From Mycolicibacterium sp. CBMA 247 (lineage in GTDB: Bacteria; Actinomycetota; Actinomycetes; Mycobacteriales; Mycobacteriaceae), in assembly GCF_009729095.1 (NCBI RefSeq), contig NZ_VTGX01000003.1, positions 744,001 through 808,000 of the forward strand: DNA of 64,000 bases, read 5' to 3'. Made by a program: the position numbers and the translations under genes. Under the pieces are notes generated by a model. That model did not search any database and had not been told where the DNA came from. It worked only from the letters and a program-made list of their open reading frames with translations. The stretch's first letter is position 1; the number at the start of each line of letters is the position of its first letter. Shown piece by piece: positions 25,222 to 37,951 of the stretch.

Positions 25222-25317
25222 TCGCCGTGATCGCGATACTATTGAGGTTCCTGTATCGAGTTGACGGCCGCATACTGCCCGGTCGTCCGCTGTGTGAGAT
25301 CGAACGAAAGGGTTCAC

Positions 25318-25457
25318 GTGCCGCAGGCACCCACCGAGGCCTCCGGTTCTGAACCGGCCTTCCGGGTGGAACAACAGTCACTTCTGAGCGCCGAAGCTGA
25401 CGACCCCTCTCCTAGTCGGCCGGGCCCCGGGCCCGGCGTCCCCCTGGTGAGGATCTG

Positions 25458-25458
<1 letters not shown>
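25318..25458 (+). CDS. Possible 46-residue protein coupled to the CBS membrane protein gene
   Basis: A GTG at 25318, with AAAGGG six bases upstream, opens 46 codons (starts MPQAPTEASGSEPAFRVEQQ, ends GVPLVRI). Its TGA overlaps the next ATG as TGATG at 25456-25460. The peptide is Pro/Glu-rich and of no family I know. The coupling and ribosome site favour translation; a 9-bp hairpin lies within its last codons. It may be a leader controlling the membrane protein gene. Confidence 0.4.
25419..25437 (+). promoter_or_regulatory. Perfect 9-bp inverted repeat 20 bases before the CBS protein start
   Basis: GCCGGGCCC and GGGCCCGGC flank a single C. As DNA it is a near-perfect palindrome. In RNA a hairpin (with fewer pairs to open the loop) would sit just before the GAGGA ribosome site, so it could gate translation. 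Confidence 0.45.
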
Positions 25459-26817
<1,359 letters not shown>

Positions 26818-26825
<8 letters not shown>

Positions 26826-27870
26826 CATCCTCGGTGTGCTGTTGACCGTGTTGTTGCTGGCGGCCAACGCGTTCTTCGTGGCGGCGGAATTCGCGCTGAT
26901 CTCAGCTCGCAGGGACCGACTGCAGGCGCTTGCCGAACAGGGCAAACACAGTGCCGTCACCGTTATCCGGGCCGGTGAACACCTATCGCTGATGCTGGCA
27001 GGCTCCCAGCTGGGCATCACGATCTGCTCGATCCTGCTGGGCCGGGTCGGCGAGCCCGCCGTCGCGCATCTGCTGGAGAAACCCTTCGCACTGATCGGCG
27101 TTTCCGACACCATCCTGCACACGGTCTCGTTCTTCATCGCGCTGGCCGTCGTGGTGACGCTGCACGTGCTGCTCGGGGAGATGGTCCCGAAGAACATCGC
27201 CATCGCGGGCCCCGAGACCTCCGCGATGCTGCTGATCCCGCCGTACCTGGTCTACATCCGCGCGGCGCGGCCTTTCATCGCGTTCTACAACTGGTGTGCC
27301 AACACCACGCTGCGCGCATTCCGCGTCGAGCCTCGCGACGAACTGGAATCGGCCGTGTCGACCGTCGAGCTGTCGGAGATGATCGCCGAGTCGGTTTCCG
27401 AAGGCCTGCTCGACAGCGAGGAGCACGGTCGGCTGACCCGGGCACTGCAGACGCGCAGCCGCACGGTCAGCGAGGTCGCGATGCCGTTGAACGAGATTCA
27501 TGCGATTCCGGTCGCCGCCGAGGGCAGCGGTCCGACCGTCGGGGCTGTCGAGCGAGCCCTCACCGAGACCGGCTACTCCCGGTTCCCGGTGACCGACACG
27601 TCCGGAACGGTTATCGGGTATCTGCACATCAAGGATGTGCTGCCGCAGATCAACGACCCCGATGCGGTGCTGGACGTGACGATGGTGCGTCCGCTGCCGC
27701 AGGTCCCGGCCTCGCTGCCGCTGCCCGACGCATTGTCACGGATGCGCCGCAGCAACAGTCACCTGGCACTCGTCACCGGCTCTGACGGCACCGTGACGGC
27801 CATGGTGGCGCTGGAGGATCTGGTCGAGGACCTGGTCGGCACCGTGCGCGACGGCACACACCGGATCTGA
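26818..27870 (+). CDS. DUF21/CNNM-CBS membrane protein (Rv1841c-like)
   Basis: A 350-residue paralogue of the gene before it, with the same DUF21 membrane part (LLLAANAFFVAAEFALISARRDR, LLGEMVPKNIAIAGP) and CBS pair (GYSRFPVTDTSGTVIGYLHIKDV, LALVTGSDGTVTAMVALEDLVEDLVG). It lacks the C-terminal CorC domain, so the two products may form a complex in which only one has it. An AAGGAGG lies before the ATG, inside the preceding gene. Confidence 0.9.
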
Positions 27871-27968
27871 ACCCGTCGGGCTACCCGCCCGACCACCGGT
27901 AGGCTGGGCCGGCACGGCCGGGGCGGGCCACCGAGTGGAGGAGACATGGCAGAGCGACAGGACGTGCC

Positions 27969-28883
27969 ATGTCCGAACTGACCCTCCGAGGTCTCACCGA
28001 AGTCGAGGAGGTCGTGTCGGCGCGCGACTGGACCGCACGAGCGGAATCACACCAGCGCCGTGCCGACGATTTCCTCACACCGCACCTGCGCCGCCAACAC
28101 GCCGGCGAACCGCATCCCGTGTGGGATTTCCTGTTCACCTATTACAGCCTTCGCCCCCGCCAGCTGCGGCAATGGCATCCGGGTTTCGGGGTGGTGCTCG
28201 CCGATGCAACTACATCCGAAGCCGCCCACCCGTACCTGCGGCGTACCGGGTACGGCCCGCACCCGCACGGCGTCACGGTGCGGGCCGACTACCTACGGTC
28301 GCGGATCGAAACGGTCCGGTTCATCGCGCGGTTGATGAGCGCAACCGCTGCACGAGCACCCCGGATGAACTGCTTCGGCCTCCACGAATGGGCCATGGTC
28401 TATCAAGCTCCGGCGGTACGGCACGAAGCGGTTCCGCTGCGTCTGGGCAGCGCTGGAACAGACTCGGTCGTTGAGTCAATGCCGTTGCGGTGCAGCCACT
28501 TCGATGCCTTCCGCTTCTTCACCGAAGCCGCGGTAGGCCGCAACGACCGACAGTTGAGCCGCGACCAGCAGATCGAGAGCGAGCAGCCCGGCTGCATCCA
28601 TGCCTCGATGGACATCTACAAATGGGCCTACAAGCTGGGTCCGCTGGTCGCCTCCGACCTGGTGATGGACGCACTCGAATTGGCGGCCGACGCGCGGGCA
28701 CTCGATATGTGTGCCAGCCCATACGACTTGAGGCGCTATGGTTTCGAGCCGATCGCCATCGAAACACCGGCCGGGCGTGCCGAATACGTCAGGGCCCAAC
28801 AACGTATCGCCGAGCGGGCGGCTCCGTTGCGGGACACCCTGGCAAACCGGTGTGAGCTGCTGCTCACCAGGCTGGACGGCTGA
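27969..28883 (+). CDS. Conserved actinobacterial protein, often named 3-methyladenine DNA glycosylase
   Basis: A 304-residue soluble protein. Similar proteins are commonly named 3-methyladenine DNA glycosylase in actinobacterial genomes; I see no helix-hairpin-helix or AAG-type active site that proves it. Conserved-looking blocks are NCFGLHEWAMVYQ, PLRCSHFDAFRFFT, QPGCIHASMDIYKWAYKLGP and MCASPYDLRRYGFEPI. The His- and Cys-bearing blocks hint at metal binding. It occupies the place of Rv1838c-Rv1840c in M. tuberculosis (VapBC and PE_PGRS). Confidence 0.7.
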   Translation: MSELTLRGLTEVEEVVSARDWTARAESHQRRADDFLTPHLRRQHAGEPHPVWDFLFTYYSLRPRQLRQWHPGFGVVLADATTSEAAHPYLRRTGYGPHPHGVTVRADYLRSRIETVRFIARLMSATAARAPRMNCFGLHEWAMVYQAPAVRHEAVPLRLGSAGTDSVVESMPLRCSHFDAFRFFTEAAVGRNDRQLSRDQQIESEQPGCIHASMDIYKWAYKLGPLVASDLVMDALELAADARALDMCASPYDLRRYGFEPIAIETPAGRAEYVRAQQRIAERAAPLRDTLANRCELLLTRLDG

Positions 28884-28920
28884 AAGGCCGACGTTACCAA
28901 TGGGTAAGCTGGATAAACGG

Positions 28921-28940
28921 CAGGCGCCGCACGGTGCCTG
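28921..28940 (+). promoter_or_regulatory. Hairpin in the glcB leader
   Basis: CAGGCGCC and GGTGCCTG pair (one G-U) around the loop GCAC, about eight bases before the AGGGAGGA ribosome site of glcB. It could tune translation or mark the end of the upstream transcript; there is no U-run. Confidence 0.35.
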
Positions 28941-28961
28941 GAGCCGAGGGAGGAAACGCGC

Positions 28962-31172
28962 ATGACCAATCGCGTGACTGTCGGAAACCTGCGCGTGGCA
29001 CAGGTGCTGCACGACTTCATCACGAACGAGGCGCTGCCGGGAACCGGCGTCGACCCCGACAGTTTCTGGTCCGGCGTGGACAAGGTCGTCGCCGACCTCA
29101 CCCCGAAGAACCAGGATCTGCTGGCCCGCCGCGATGAACTTCAGGCGCAGATCGACAAGTGGCACCGCTCGCATGTGCTCGAGCCGGTCGACCCCGACGC
29201 CTACAAGCAGTTCCTCACCGATATCGGCTACCTGCTGCCGGAGCCTGCCGATTTCACCATCACCACCTCCGGCGTCGACGACGAGATCACCTCGACCGCC
29301 GGCCCGCAGCTGGTGGTGCCGATCCTCAACGCCCGCTTCGCACTGAATGCCGCCAACGCCCGGTGGGGCTCGCTGTACGACGCGCTGTACGGCACCGACG
29401 TGATCAGTGACGAAGGCGGCGCCGAAAAGGGCTCCGGCTACAACCAGGTCCGTGGCGACAAGGTGATCGCCTACGCGCGCGACTTCCTGGACCAGGCCGT
29501 CCCACTGGCCGCGGGCACCTGGAGTGAGGCCACCGGCCTCAAGATCGAGGACGGACAGCTAGTGGTCGCCTGCGGCGACGGTCTGGCCTCCGGTCTGGCC
29601 ACGCCCGAGCAGTTCGTCGGCTACACCGGCGAGCTGGGCCAGCCCCAGTGGTCGGTGCTGCTGCGCAACCACGGCCTGCACATCGAGATCCTCATCGACC
29701 CCGACTCCCCCATCGGCTCGACCGATGCCGCGGGCATCAAGGACGTCGTCCTGGAATCCGCGATCACCACGATCATGGACTTCGAGGACTCGGTGGCCGC
29801 CGTCGACGCCGAGGACAAGGTGCTCGGCTACCGCAACTGGCTGGGCCTCAACCGCGGCGACCTGGCCGAAGAGGTCAACAAGGGCAACAAGACGTTCACC
29901 CGCGTCCTCAACCCGGACCGCACCTTCACCACCCCCGACGGCGAGGGCGAGCTCACCCTGCCCGGCCGCAGCCTGCTGTTCGTGCGCAACGTCGGGCACC
30001 TGATGACCAACGACGCGATTGTGATGGGGGCCGACGGCGAGGATGTCACAGAGATCCCCGAGGGCATCCAGGATGCGCTGTTCACCGGCCTGATCGCGAT
30101 GCACGGGCTCAAGGACGGTGACGAGAACGGCCCGCTGAAAAACAGCCGTACCGGATCGGTCTACATCGTCAAGCCCAAGATGCACGGGCCCGACGAGGTT
30201 GCCTTCGCCTGCGAGCTGTTCGGCCGCGTCGAAGACGTCCTGGGCCTGCCGGCAAGCACCCTCAAGGTTGGCATCATGGACGAGGAACGGCGCACCACCG
30301 TCAACCTCAAGGCCTGCATCAAGGCCGCCGCCGACCGCGTGGTGTTCATCAACACCGGCTTCCTGGACCGCACCGGTGACGAGATTCACACCTCGATGGA
30401 GGCCGGCCCGATGATCCGCAAGGGTGGCATGAAGACCCAGCCGTGGATCAAGGCCTACGAGGACAACAACGTCGACGTCGGTCTGGCCACCGGCCTGGCC
30501 GGCAAGGCCCAGATCGGTAAGGGCATGTGGGCCATGACCGAACTGATGGCCGACATGGTCGAGCAGAAGATCGGCCAGCCGAAGGCCGGCGCCACCACTG
30601 CGTGGGTGCCCTCGCCGACCGCGGCCACCCTGCACGCGATGCACTACCACCAGGTGGACGTCGAGGCGGTGCAGAAGGAGCTGACCGGCAAGAAGCGCGG
30701 CACGATCGAAGACCTGCTGACGATCCCCCTGGCGGATTCCTCGCTGACCTGGTCGCCCGAGGAGATCCACGAAGAGGTCGACAACAACTGCCAGTCGATC
30801 CTGGGCTACGTGGTCCGCTGGATCGACGCCGGTGTCGGCTGCTCGAAGGTTCCCGACATCCACAACGTCGCGCTGATGGAAGACCGCGCGACGCTGCGGA
30901 TCTCCAGCCAGCTGCTGGCCAACTGGCTGCGTCACGGCGTCATCACCGAAGAGGATGTCAAGGCCAGCCTGCGCCGGATGGCGGCCGTCGTCGACGAGCA
31001 GAATGCCAAGGATCCCGACTACCTGGCGATGGCGCCCGACCCGGATGCCAGCATCGCGTTCGCCGCGGCACAGGAGTTGATCCTGTCCGGGGCCCAGCAG
31101 CCCAACGGTTACACCGAGCCGATCCTGCACCGGCGCCGCCGGGAGTTCAAGGCGAGCACCGCAGGGAAGTGA
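28962..31172 (+). CDS. glcB: Malate synthase G
   Basis: A 736-residue monomeric malate synthase G condensing glyoxylate and acetyl-CoA to malate, the second step of the glyoxylate shunt. Signature stretches are ESAITTIMDFEDSVAAVDAEDK with acidic metal ligands, YIVKPKMHGPDEVAF, GIMDEERRTT, INTGFLDRTGDEIHTSMEAG and WVPSPTAATLHAMHYH. A GGAGG ribosome site precedes the ATG. Matches Rv1837c in sequence and place. Confidence 0.97.
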   Translation: MTNRVTVGNLRVAQVLHDFITNEALPGTGVDPDSFWSGVDKVVADLTPKNQDLLARRDELQAQIDKWHRSHVLEPVDPDAYKQFLTDIGYLLPEPADFTITTSGVDDEITSTAGPQLVVPILNARFALNAANARWGSLYDALYGTDVISDEGGAEKGSGYNQVRGDKVIAYARDFLDQAVPLAAGTWSEATGLKIEDGQLVVACGDGLASGLATPEQFVGYTGELGQPQWSVLLRNHGLHIEILIDPDSPIGSTDAAGIKDVVLESAITTIMDFEDSVAAVDAEDKVLGYRNWLGLNRGDLAEEVNKGNKTFTRVLNPDRTFTTPDGEGELTLPGRSLLFVRNVGHLMTNDAIVMGADGEDVTEIPEGIQDALFTGLIAMHGLKDGDENGPLKNSRTGSVYIVKPKMHGPDEVAFACELFGRVEDVLGLPASTLKVGIMDEERRTTVNLKACIKAAADRVVFINTGFLDRTGDEIHTSMEAGPMIRKGGMKTQPWIKAYEDNNVDVGLATGLAGKAQIGKGMWAMTELMADMVEQKIGQPKAGATTAWVPSPTAATLHAMHYHQVDVEAVQKELTGKKRGTIEDLLTIPLADSSLTWSPEEIHEEVDNNCQSILGYVVRWIDAGVGCSKVPDIHNVALMEDRATLRISSQLLANWLRHGVITEEDVKASLRRMAAVVDEQNAKDPDYLAMAPDPDASIAFAAAQELILSGAQQPNGYTEPILHRRRREFKASTAGK

Positions 31173-31227
31173 TTAGACTTCGGCGGGTCTGGATGACTAG
31201 TCGGCGCGAGATGTACAGGGGTTAGGA

Positions 31228-33516
31228 ATGGGCAGGCACAGCATTCCCGACCCTGAGGATGCAACCGGCGAGCCCGACCACGGGCACGTCGGCGACTCCG
31301 GCGACTCCGGGTACGACTACGAACCACCCCGCCGCGAGCAGTCGCGGCGCGCCGGAGACGATTTCGACGCATCCGGCCATCAGGCCGATCGCGGGTACCG
31401 GGACGAGCCCTCGGACCGCCAAGAGCCTGACTACCGGGATGTGCCTGCATACCAGGACGAGCCAGAGTTCCGGAATGAGCCCGAGTACCGGGATGACCGG
31501 GGTTACCGGGCCGAACCCGGATACCACACGCCGCGTTACGCCGACGGTGACGACGACTACGAATCGGAGTACCGCGATTCGGAGTACGCCGATTACGACG
31601 ATGCGGACTACGACGAGGACGACGGTTACGACGACGGATACGACGGGGAGTACACCGACGAGTATCCCGGCGACGACTACGCCGATGACCAGCCGACCGC
31701 ACAGTTCGGTGCGGTCTCCGAACCACCACCTCCGACCACGCCGACGAGTCGGCAGCACGGCGGCGAATGGGACGGCGGCGAATGGACCGGCAGCCATCGC
31801 GCGGTGCAGTCGGGCCGACGCGGTGTCAGTGTCGGCGTGATCGTCGCGCTGGTCACCGTGGTCGCCGTGGTCGGCGCGATGATCCTGTGGAAGTTCTTCG
31901 GCGACGTCCTCGCCGACCGCAGTGGCGTCGCGGCCGCCCGCTGCGTGGACGGTGAACTCGGGGTCGCCGTGATCGCCGACCCGACCATCTCGACGCACAT
32001 CGAGGGGCTGGCCAACAAGTACAACGAGTCGGTCAGCCCGGTGGGTGACCGCTGCGTCAAGGTGCGTGTGCAATCCGCCGAATCCGACCGCGTGGTCAGT
32101 GGCTTCGCCAACGCGTGGCCGAGCGAACTCGGCGACCGCCCGGCGCTGTGGATTCCGGCCAGCGGCATCGCCGAGGCCCGGCTGGAGGCCACCGCGGGCG
32201 CCAAGGCGGTCAGCGACAGCCGTTCCCTGGTCAGCTCGCCGGTTCTGCTCGCGGTCCGCCCACAGCTCAAGGACGCACTGGGCCAACAGAGCTGGGCCAC
32301 CCTGCCCCAGCTGCAGAGCAGCCCGGCTGCGATGAACGCGCTCAAGCTGCCCGGGTGGGGCACGCTCAAACTCGCGCTCCCGACGCACAGCAACGGCGAT
32401 GCCGGCCCCCTGGCCGCCGAGGCCGTCGCCGCTGCGTCCGCGCCGTCGGGCGCGCCGCCGACCTCAGGTATGAGCGGGGTCAACGGCCTGCTCCGCGGCC
32501 AGCCCAAGCTCGATGACGGCGAGTTGGGAACCGCCCTGGATGCGATGCTCAATGCGTCCGATCCGGCGACCGCTCCCGTGCACGCGGTGGCCACCACCGA
32601 ACAGCAACTGTTCCAGCGGGCCAGCACGCTCGACGCCGCCAAATCCTCGTTGGCGGCCTGGCTGCCGCCGGGCCCCACCGCCACCGCCGACTATCCGACG
32701 GTGCTGCTGGCCGGCGACTGGCTGGAGAAGGAGCAGGTCACCGCGGCCAACGAGTTCGCCCGCTACCTGCGCAAGCCCGAGCAGCTCGCCGAGTTCGCCA
32801 AGGCCGGGTTCCGGGCCGAGGGAACGACGGCGCCGTCCAGCGATGTTACTGATTTCGCCAAGTTGGCAGCACCACTGTCAGTCGGTGACAACACCATGCG
32901 GGTGACCCTGGCGAACGCGACGGCCGCGCCGTCGGGAAGCCCCGCGGTCACGATCATGCTCGACCAGTCGATGCCGACCGAGGAGGGCGGCAAGTCCCGG
33001 TTGGCCAACGTCGTGGCCGCGCTCAACAGCCGGCTCAAGGCATTGCCGGATACCGCCGCGGTCGGCCTGTGGACCTTCGACGGCACCGCGGGCCGGTCGG
33101 ACGTGACGACAGGGCCATTGGCCGAGCCGGTCAGCGGTCAGCGCCGTTCCGACACGCTGACCTCGACGCTGGACCAGCAGTCCGCCTCGAGCGGTGGTGC
33201 GGTGTCGTTCACCACGCTGCGCATGCTCTACGCCGAGGCGCTGTCGAAATTCCATGAGGGCCAGGCCAATTCGATCCTGGTGATCACCACCGGACCGCAC
33301 ACCGACCAGAGCCTGGACGGGGCCGGGCTGCAGGAGTTCATCCGCGGCGCATTCGACCCCGCCCGTCCGGTGGCGGTCAACGTGATCGACTTCGGCGGAG
33401 GCTCCGACCGGGCCACGTGGGAAGCCGTCGCCCAGGCCAGCAGCGGCACGTATCATCACGTGTCCAGCTCGGCCTCGCCCGAACTGGCCAATGCCGTCAA
33501 CACCCTGTTGGGCTGA
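31228..33516 (+). CDS. Membrane-anchored VWA-domain protein with Asp/Tyr-rich cytoplasmic tail (Rv1836c-like)
   Basis: A 762-residue protein. Residues 1-195 are disordered and extremely acidic, with recurring YRDEP/DEPEYRD units then Asp-Asp-Tyr runs. One transmembrane helix (200-224) follows. The outer part has a substrate-binding-protein-like domain (about 235-560; ALWIPASGIAEARLEAT) and a C-terminal VWA-like domain (about 580-760; TIMLDQSMPT replaces the classic DxSxS). Function is unknown; the fold suggests envelope scaffolding. TTAGGA precedes the ATG; it is transcribed after glcB. Confidence 0.85.
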   Translation: MGRHSIPDPEDATGEPDHGHVGDSGDSGYDYEPPRREQSRRAGDDFDASGHQADRGYRDEPSDRQEPDYRDVPAYQDEPEFRNEPEYRDDRGYRAEPGYHTPRYADGDDDYESEYRDSEYADYDDADYDEDDGYDDGYDGEYTDEYPGDDYADDQPTAQFGAVSEPPPPTTPTSRQHGGEWDGGEWTGSHRAVQSGRRGVSVGVIVALVTVVAVVGAMILWKFFGDVLADRSGVAAARCVDGELGVAVIADPTISTHIEGLANKYNESVSPVGDRCVKVRVQSAESDRVVSGFANAWPSELGDRPALWIPASGIAEARLEATAGAKAVSDSRSLVSSPVLLAVRPQLKDALGQQSWATLPQLQSSPAAMNALKLPGWGTLKLALPTHSNGDAGPLAAEAVAAASAPSGAPPTSGMSGVNGLLRGQPKLDDGELGTALDAMLNASDPATAPVHAVATTEQQLFQRASTLDAAKSSLAAWLPPGPTATADYPTVLLAGDWLEKEQVTAANEFARYLRKPEQLAEFAKAGFRAEGTTAPSSDVTDFAKLAAPLSVGDNTMRVTLANATAAPSGSPAVTIMLDQSMPTEEGGKSRLANVVAALNSRLKALPDTAAVGLWTFDGTAGRSDVTTGPLAEPVSGQRRSDTLTSTLDQQSASSGGAVSFTTLRMLYAEALSKFHEGQANSILVITTGPHTDQSLDGAGLQEFIRGAFDPARPVAVNVIDFGGGSDRATWEAVAQASSGTYHHVSSSASPELANAVNTLLG

Positions 33517-33621
33517 TCGGGCGTCTCTTCTGACATTTCTCCAGCGCCAGCGTCCTCCCCGCAGATCAACCGGACCGTCGTGTACCGGTAGTGTTGAACC
33601 TTCCGGCTGCCCGTGTGCTCC

Positions 33622-33642
33622 ATCTCACATTTGAGATATCTT
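33622..33642 (+). promoter_or_regulatory. Inverted-repeat operator overlapping the -10 of the XRE gene
   Basis: ATCTCA and TGAGAT (33622-33637) form a perfect inverted repeat with a 4-base spacer. It runs into the -10 TATCTT (33637-33642) and into AGATATCT (33634-33641), itself a perfect palindrome. The ATG follows the -10 by seven bases, so the mRNA is probably leaderless. Position and symmetry suit autorepression by the XRE protein. Confidence 0.65.
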
Positions 33643-33649
33643 TAGAGGT

Positions 33650-34018
33650 ATGGCACGCGGCGTTGAGCGCTCTGCCGATGCGGAGCGGCGTTCAGCGCCG
33701 GTTGGCGGTTCACAGTTGACGAAGAGTTCCGGGGAGTCGCTGCCGGCGCTGCCGGGCTTTCGTGAGATGGCATTACGCAGAATGGCCGGGGAACGCCGCC
33801 GACTGCTCGCCACCCTAACTGCGCGCCGCCAAGCAGCCGGGTTGTCACAGACTGAGATCGCCGCGCGCATGGGGACCTCCCAATCGGCAGTGGCCCGGCT
33901 GGAAGCCGGCGGGAGCGATGCACGGATATCCACCGTGGAACGGTATGCCGCCGCGTTAGGGAGCCAGCTCTGCTGGCAGGTGCAATTCGAGAACCAAGCC
34001 ATCGAGGGGCCGAGATGA
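33650..34018 (+). CDS. XRE-family helix-turn-helix regulator
   Basis: A 122-residue protein with a Cro/C1-type HTH at about residues 55-108 (RRQAAGLSQTEIAARMGTSQSAVARLEAG, then STVERYAAALG) and a basic, probably flexible N-terminal 50 residues. The shape is that of HigA-type antitoxins. Its TGA overlaps the ATG of the ClpP-like gene (ATGA), so the two are coupled and made together. It and its partner stand between the Rv1836c-like gene and gcvP where M. tuberculosis has unrelated genes, and the pair is visibly lower in G+C than its flanks. Confidence 0.88.
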   Translation: MARGVERSADAERRSAPVGGSQLTKSSGESLPALPGFREMALRRMAGERRRLLATLTARRQAAGLSQTEIAARMGTSQSAVARLEAGGSDARISTVERYAAALGSQLCWQVQFENQAIEGPR

Positions 34019-34719
34019 GCTCGCACGTGAATGGCTCCATACCGCCATGGCCGCCGGAATATCCCTGGCCACCCGCGCACCCGGAACCGCCGCAGCCTCG
34101 GCCAGAGCCACAACCGCCCGCACCGTCGCGGTTGTGGGGCGACCAAGACGGTTGGTCCGCCCGGTTATCCGAGCGGCTGCTTGAGCAGCGGATCGTGGTC
34201 GCCAATGGCTGGCTGGATGAGGAGGCCGCGACGCGGCTATGTGCCCAATTGCTGACTCTGGACGCCGAGGCCTCGCAGCCCATCCGCTTGGAGGTGCAAA
34301 GCCTGGGCGCGGAACTATCGGCAGTTCTGACCGTCATGGGGGTTCTTGACGTACTACGAGCACCGGTGTCCGCCTACGCCGGCGGGCGGATCAGCGGGCC
34401 GGCGATCGGCGTGCTTGCCACCGCTGACCATCGATACGCCTACCCGAGTGCACTTTTCGTGTTGTGTGAGCCGCGACTGAGAGTCGAGGGCACGATGAAC
34501 TCGTTGGCGCTGCAGGAAGAACAGATCAAACGCATGCGTGCTGATCTGCTGTCTCGACTCGCTGAGGTCACTGGCCGGCCGGTGGACGAAGTGCAGTCCG
34601 ACGTCGAGCATCAGCGGCTGCTCGACGTCGACCAGGCCCTTGATTATGGGCTGATTGACGGGCCCGCCCAGCCACGCCGGCCAGCGCGTACCGGTCTGCA
34701 GCCCCCGGCCGACACGTGA
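34015..34719 (+). CDS. ClpP-fold protein with a degenerate catalytic triad
   Basis: A 234-residue protein with a Pro/Trp-rich tail (residues 9-38) then a ClpP/crotonase-like domain. Aligned by eye to ClpP, YAGGRISGPAIGVL keeps the Ser (127), but ALFVLCEP has Cys151 where ClpP has the His of IHQP, and VEHQRLLDVDQALDYGLID has Gln200 where ClpP has Asp. Two of three catalytic residues are thus missing, so ordinary protease activity is unlikely. It may act as an assembly subunit or sensor. It is coupled to the XRE regulator and ends 31 bases from convergent gcvP. Confidence 0.75.
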   Translation: MSSHVNGSIPPWPPEYPWPPAHPEPPQPRPEPQPPAPSRLWGDQDGWSARLSERLLEQRIVVANGWLDEEAATRLCAQLLTLDAEASQPIRLEVQSLGAELSAVLTVMGVLDVLRAPVSAYAGGRISGPAIGVLATADHRYAYPSALFVLCEPRLRVEGTMNSLALQEEQIKRMRADLLSRLAEVTGRPVDEVQSDVEHQRLLDVDQALDYGLIDGPAQPRRPARTGLQPPADT

Positions 34720-34750
34720 CGACAGTATGGGCCACCCGGAAACACGTCGC

Positions 34751-37588
<2,838 letters not shown>

Positions 37589-37630
37589 GAGACTCTCCTG
37601 AGGCGCAGACGTACTCAGACGTCTTACAGT

Positions 37631-37834
37631 CCCTCTCCCTCTGTCGTCGACCCGGTCCGGGCGCCTGAGAGATTCGGCCCCGGCTACAGGACCTTTCCCC
37701 ATGGGCGGGCGCCCAATGGGCACCGCTTTCCAGAGGCATCGGGGCCTGGCGCGGTCCTGGGTGCCTGAGAGGTTGACGGAGAGGTATTGCTCCTTCGGCG
37801 TCCGTGGCTGGCTGTCACGAAACTCTCCCGCACG
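37631..37834 (-). promoter_or_regulatory. Tandem glycine riboswitch controlling gcvP
   Basis: Read on the minus strand, the leader has the first-aptamer core: GGGAGAG, then GCCGAAGGAGCAA, CCTCTCCG, CTCTCAGGCACCCAGGACCG and TCTGGAAAGCGG. A second half follows with GGGGAAAGGTCC, GGGGCCGAA, TCTCAGGCGCCCGGACCG and ACAGAGGGAGAGG. This is the standard two-aptamer glycine riboswitch, which turns on gcv genes when glycine is high. About 42 bases separate it from the GTG. Confidence 0.92.
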
Positions 37835-37904
37835 AGGGCGATGCGTCGCTGATTCTACCGGCCCGCGGGCCCAGCTGTCGCCAGCGCCGCCGCGTACCTG
37901 CAGC

Positions 37905-37934
37905 AAGACAAAAGGGCCGCCGAAGCGACCCTTT
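37905..37934 (-). terminator. Intrinsic terminator after the MerR gene
   Basis: AAAGGG and CCCTTT pair around an inner CGC/GCG stem with loop (one internal mismatch). On the minus strand the hairpin ends in CCCTTTTGTCTT, a short U-rich run. It lies 18 bases past the stop of the MerR-type gene and ahead of the gcvP riboswitch. Confidence 0.65.
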
Positions 37935-37951
37935 CTTCCCGCATCGACCGA

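Noticed and set aside
37589..37906. N-terminal extension of gcvP by about 106 codons
   Set aside because: The extension is the riboswitch read as protein; the GTG at 37588 has AGGAGA and matches the family start.
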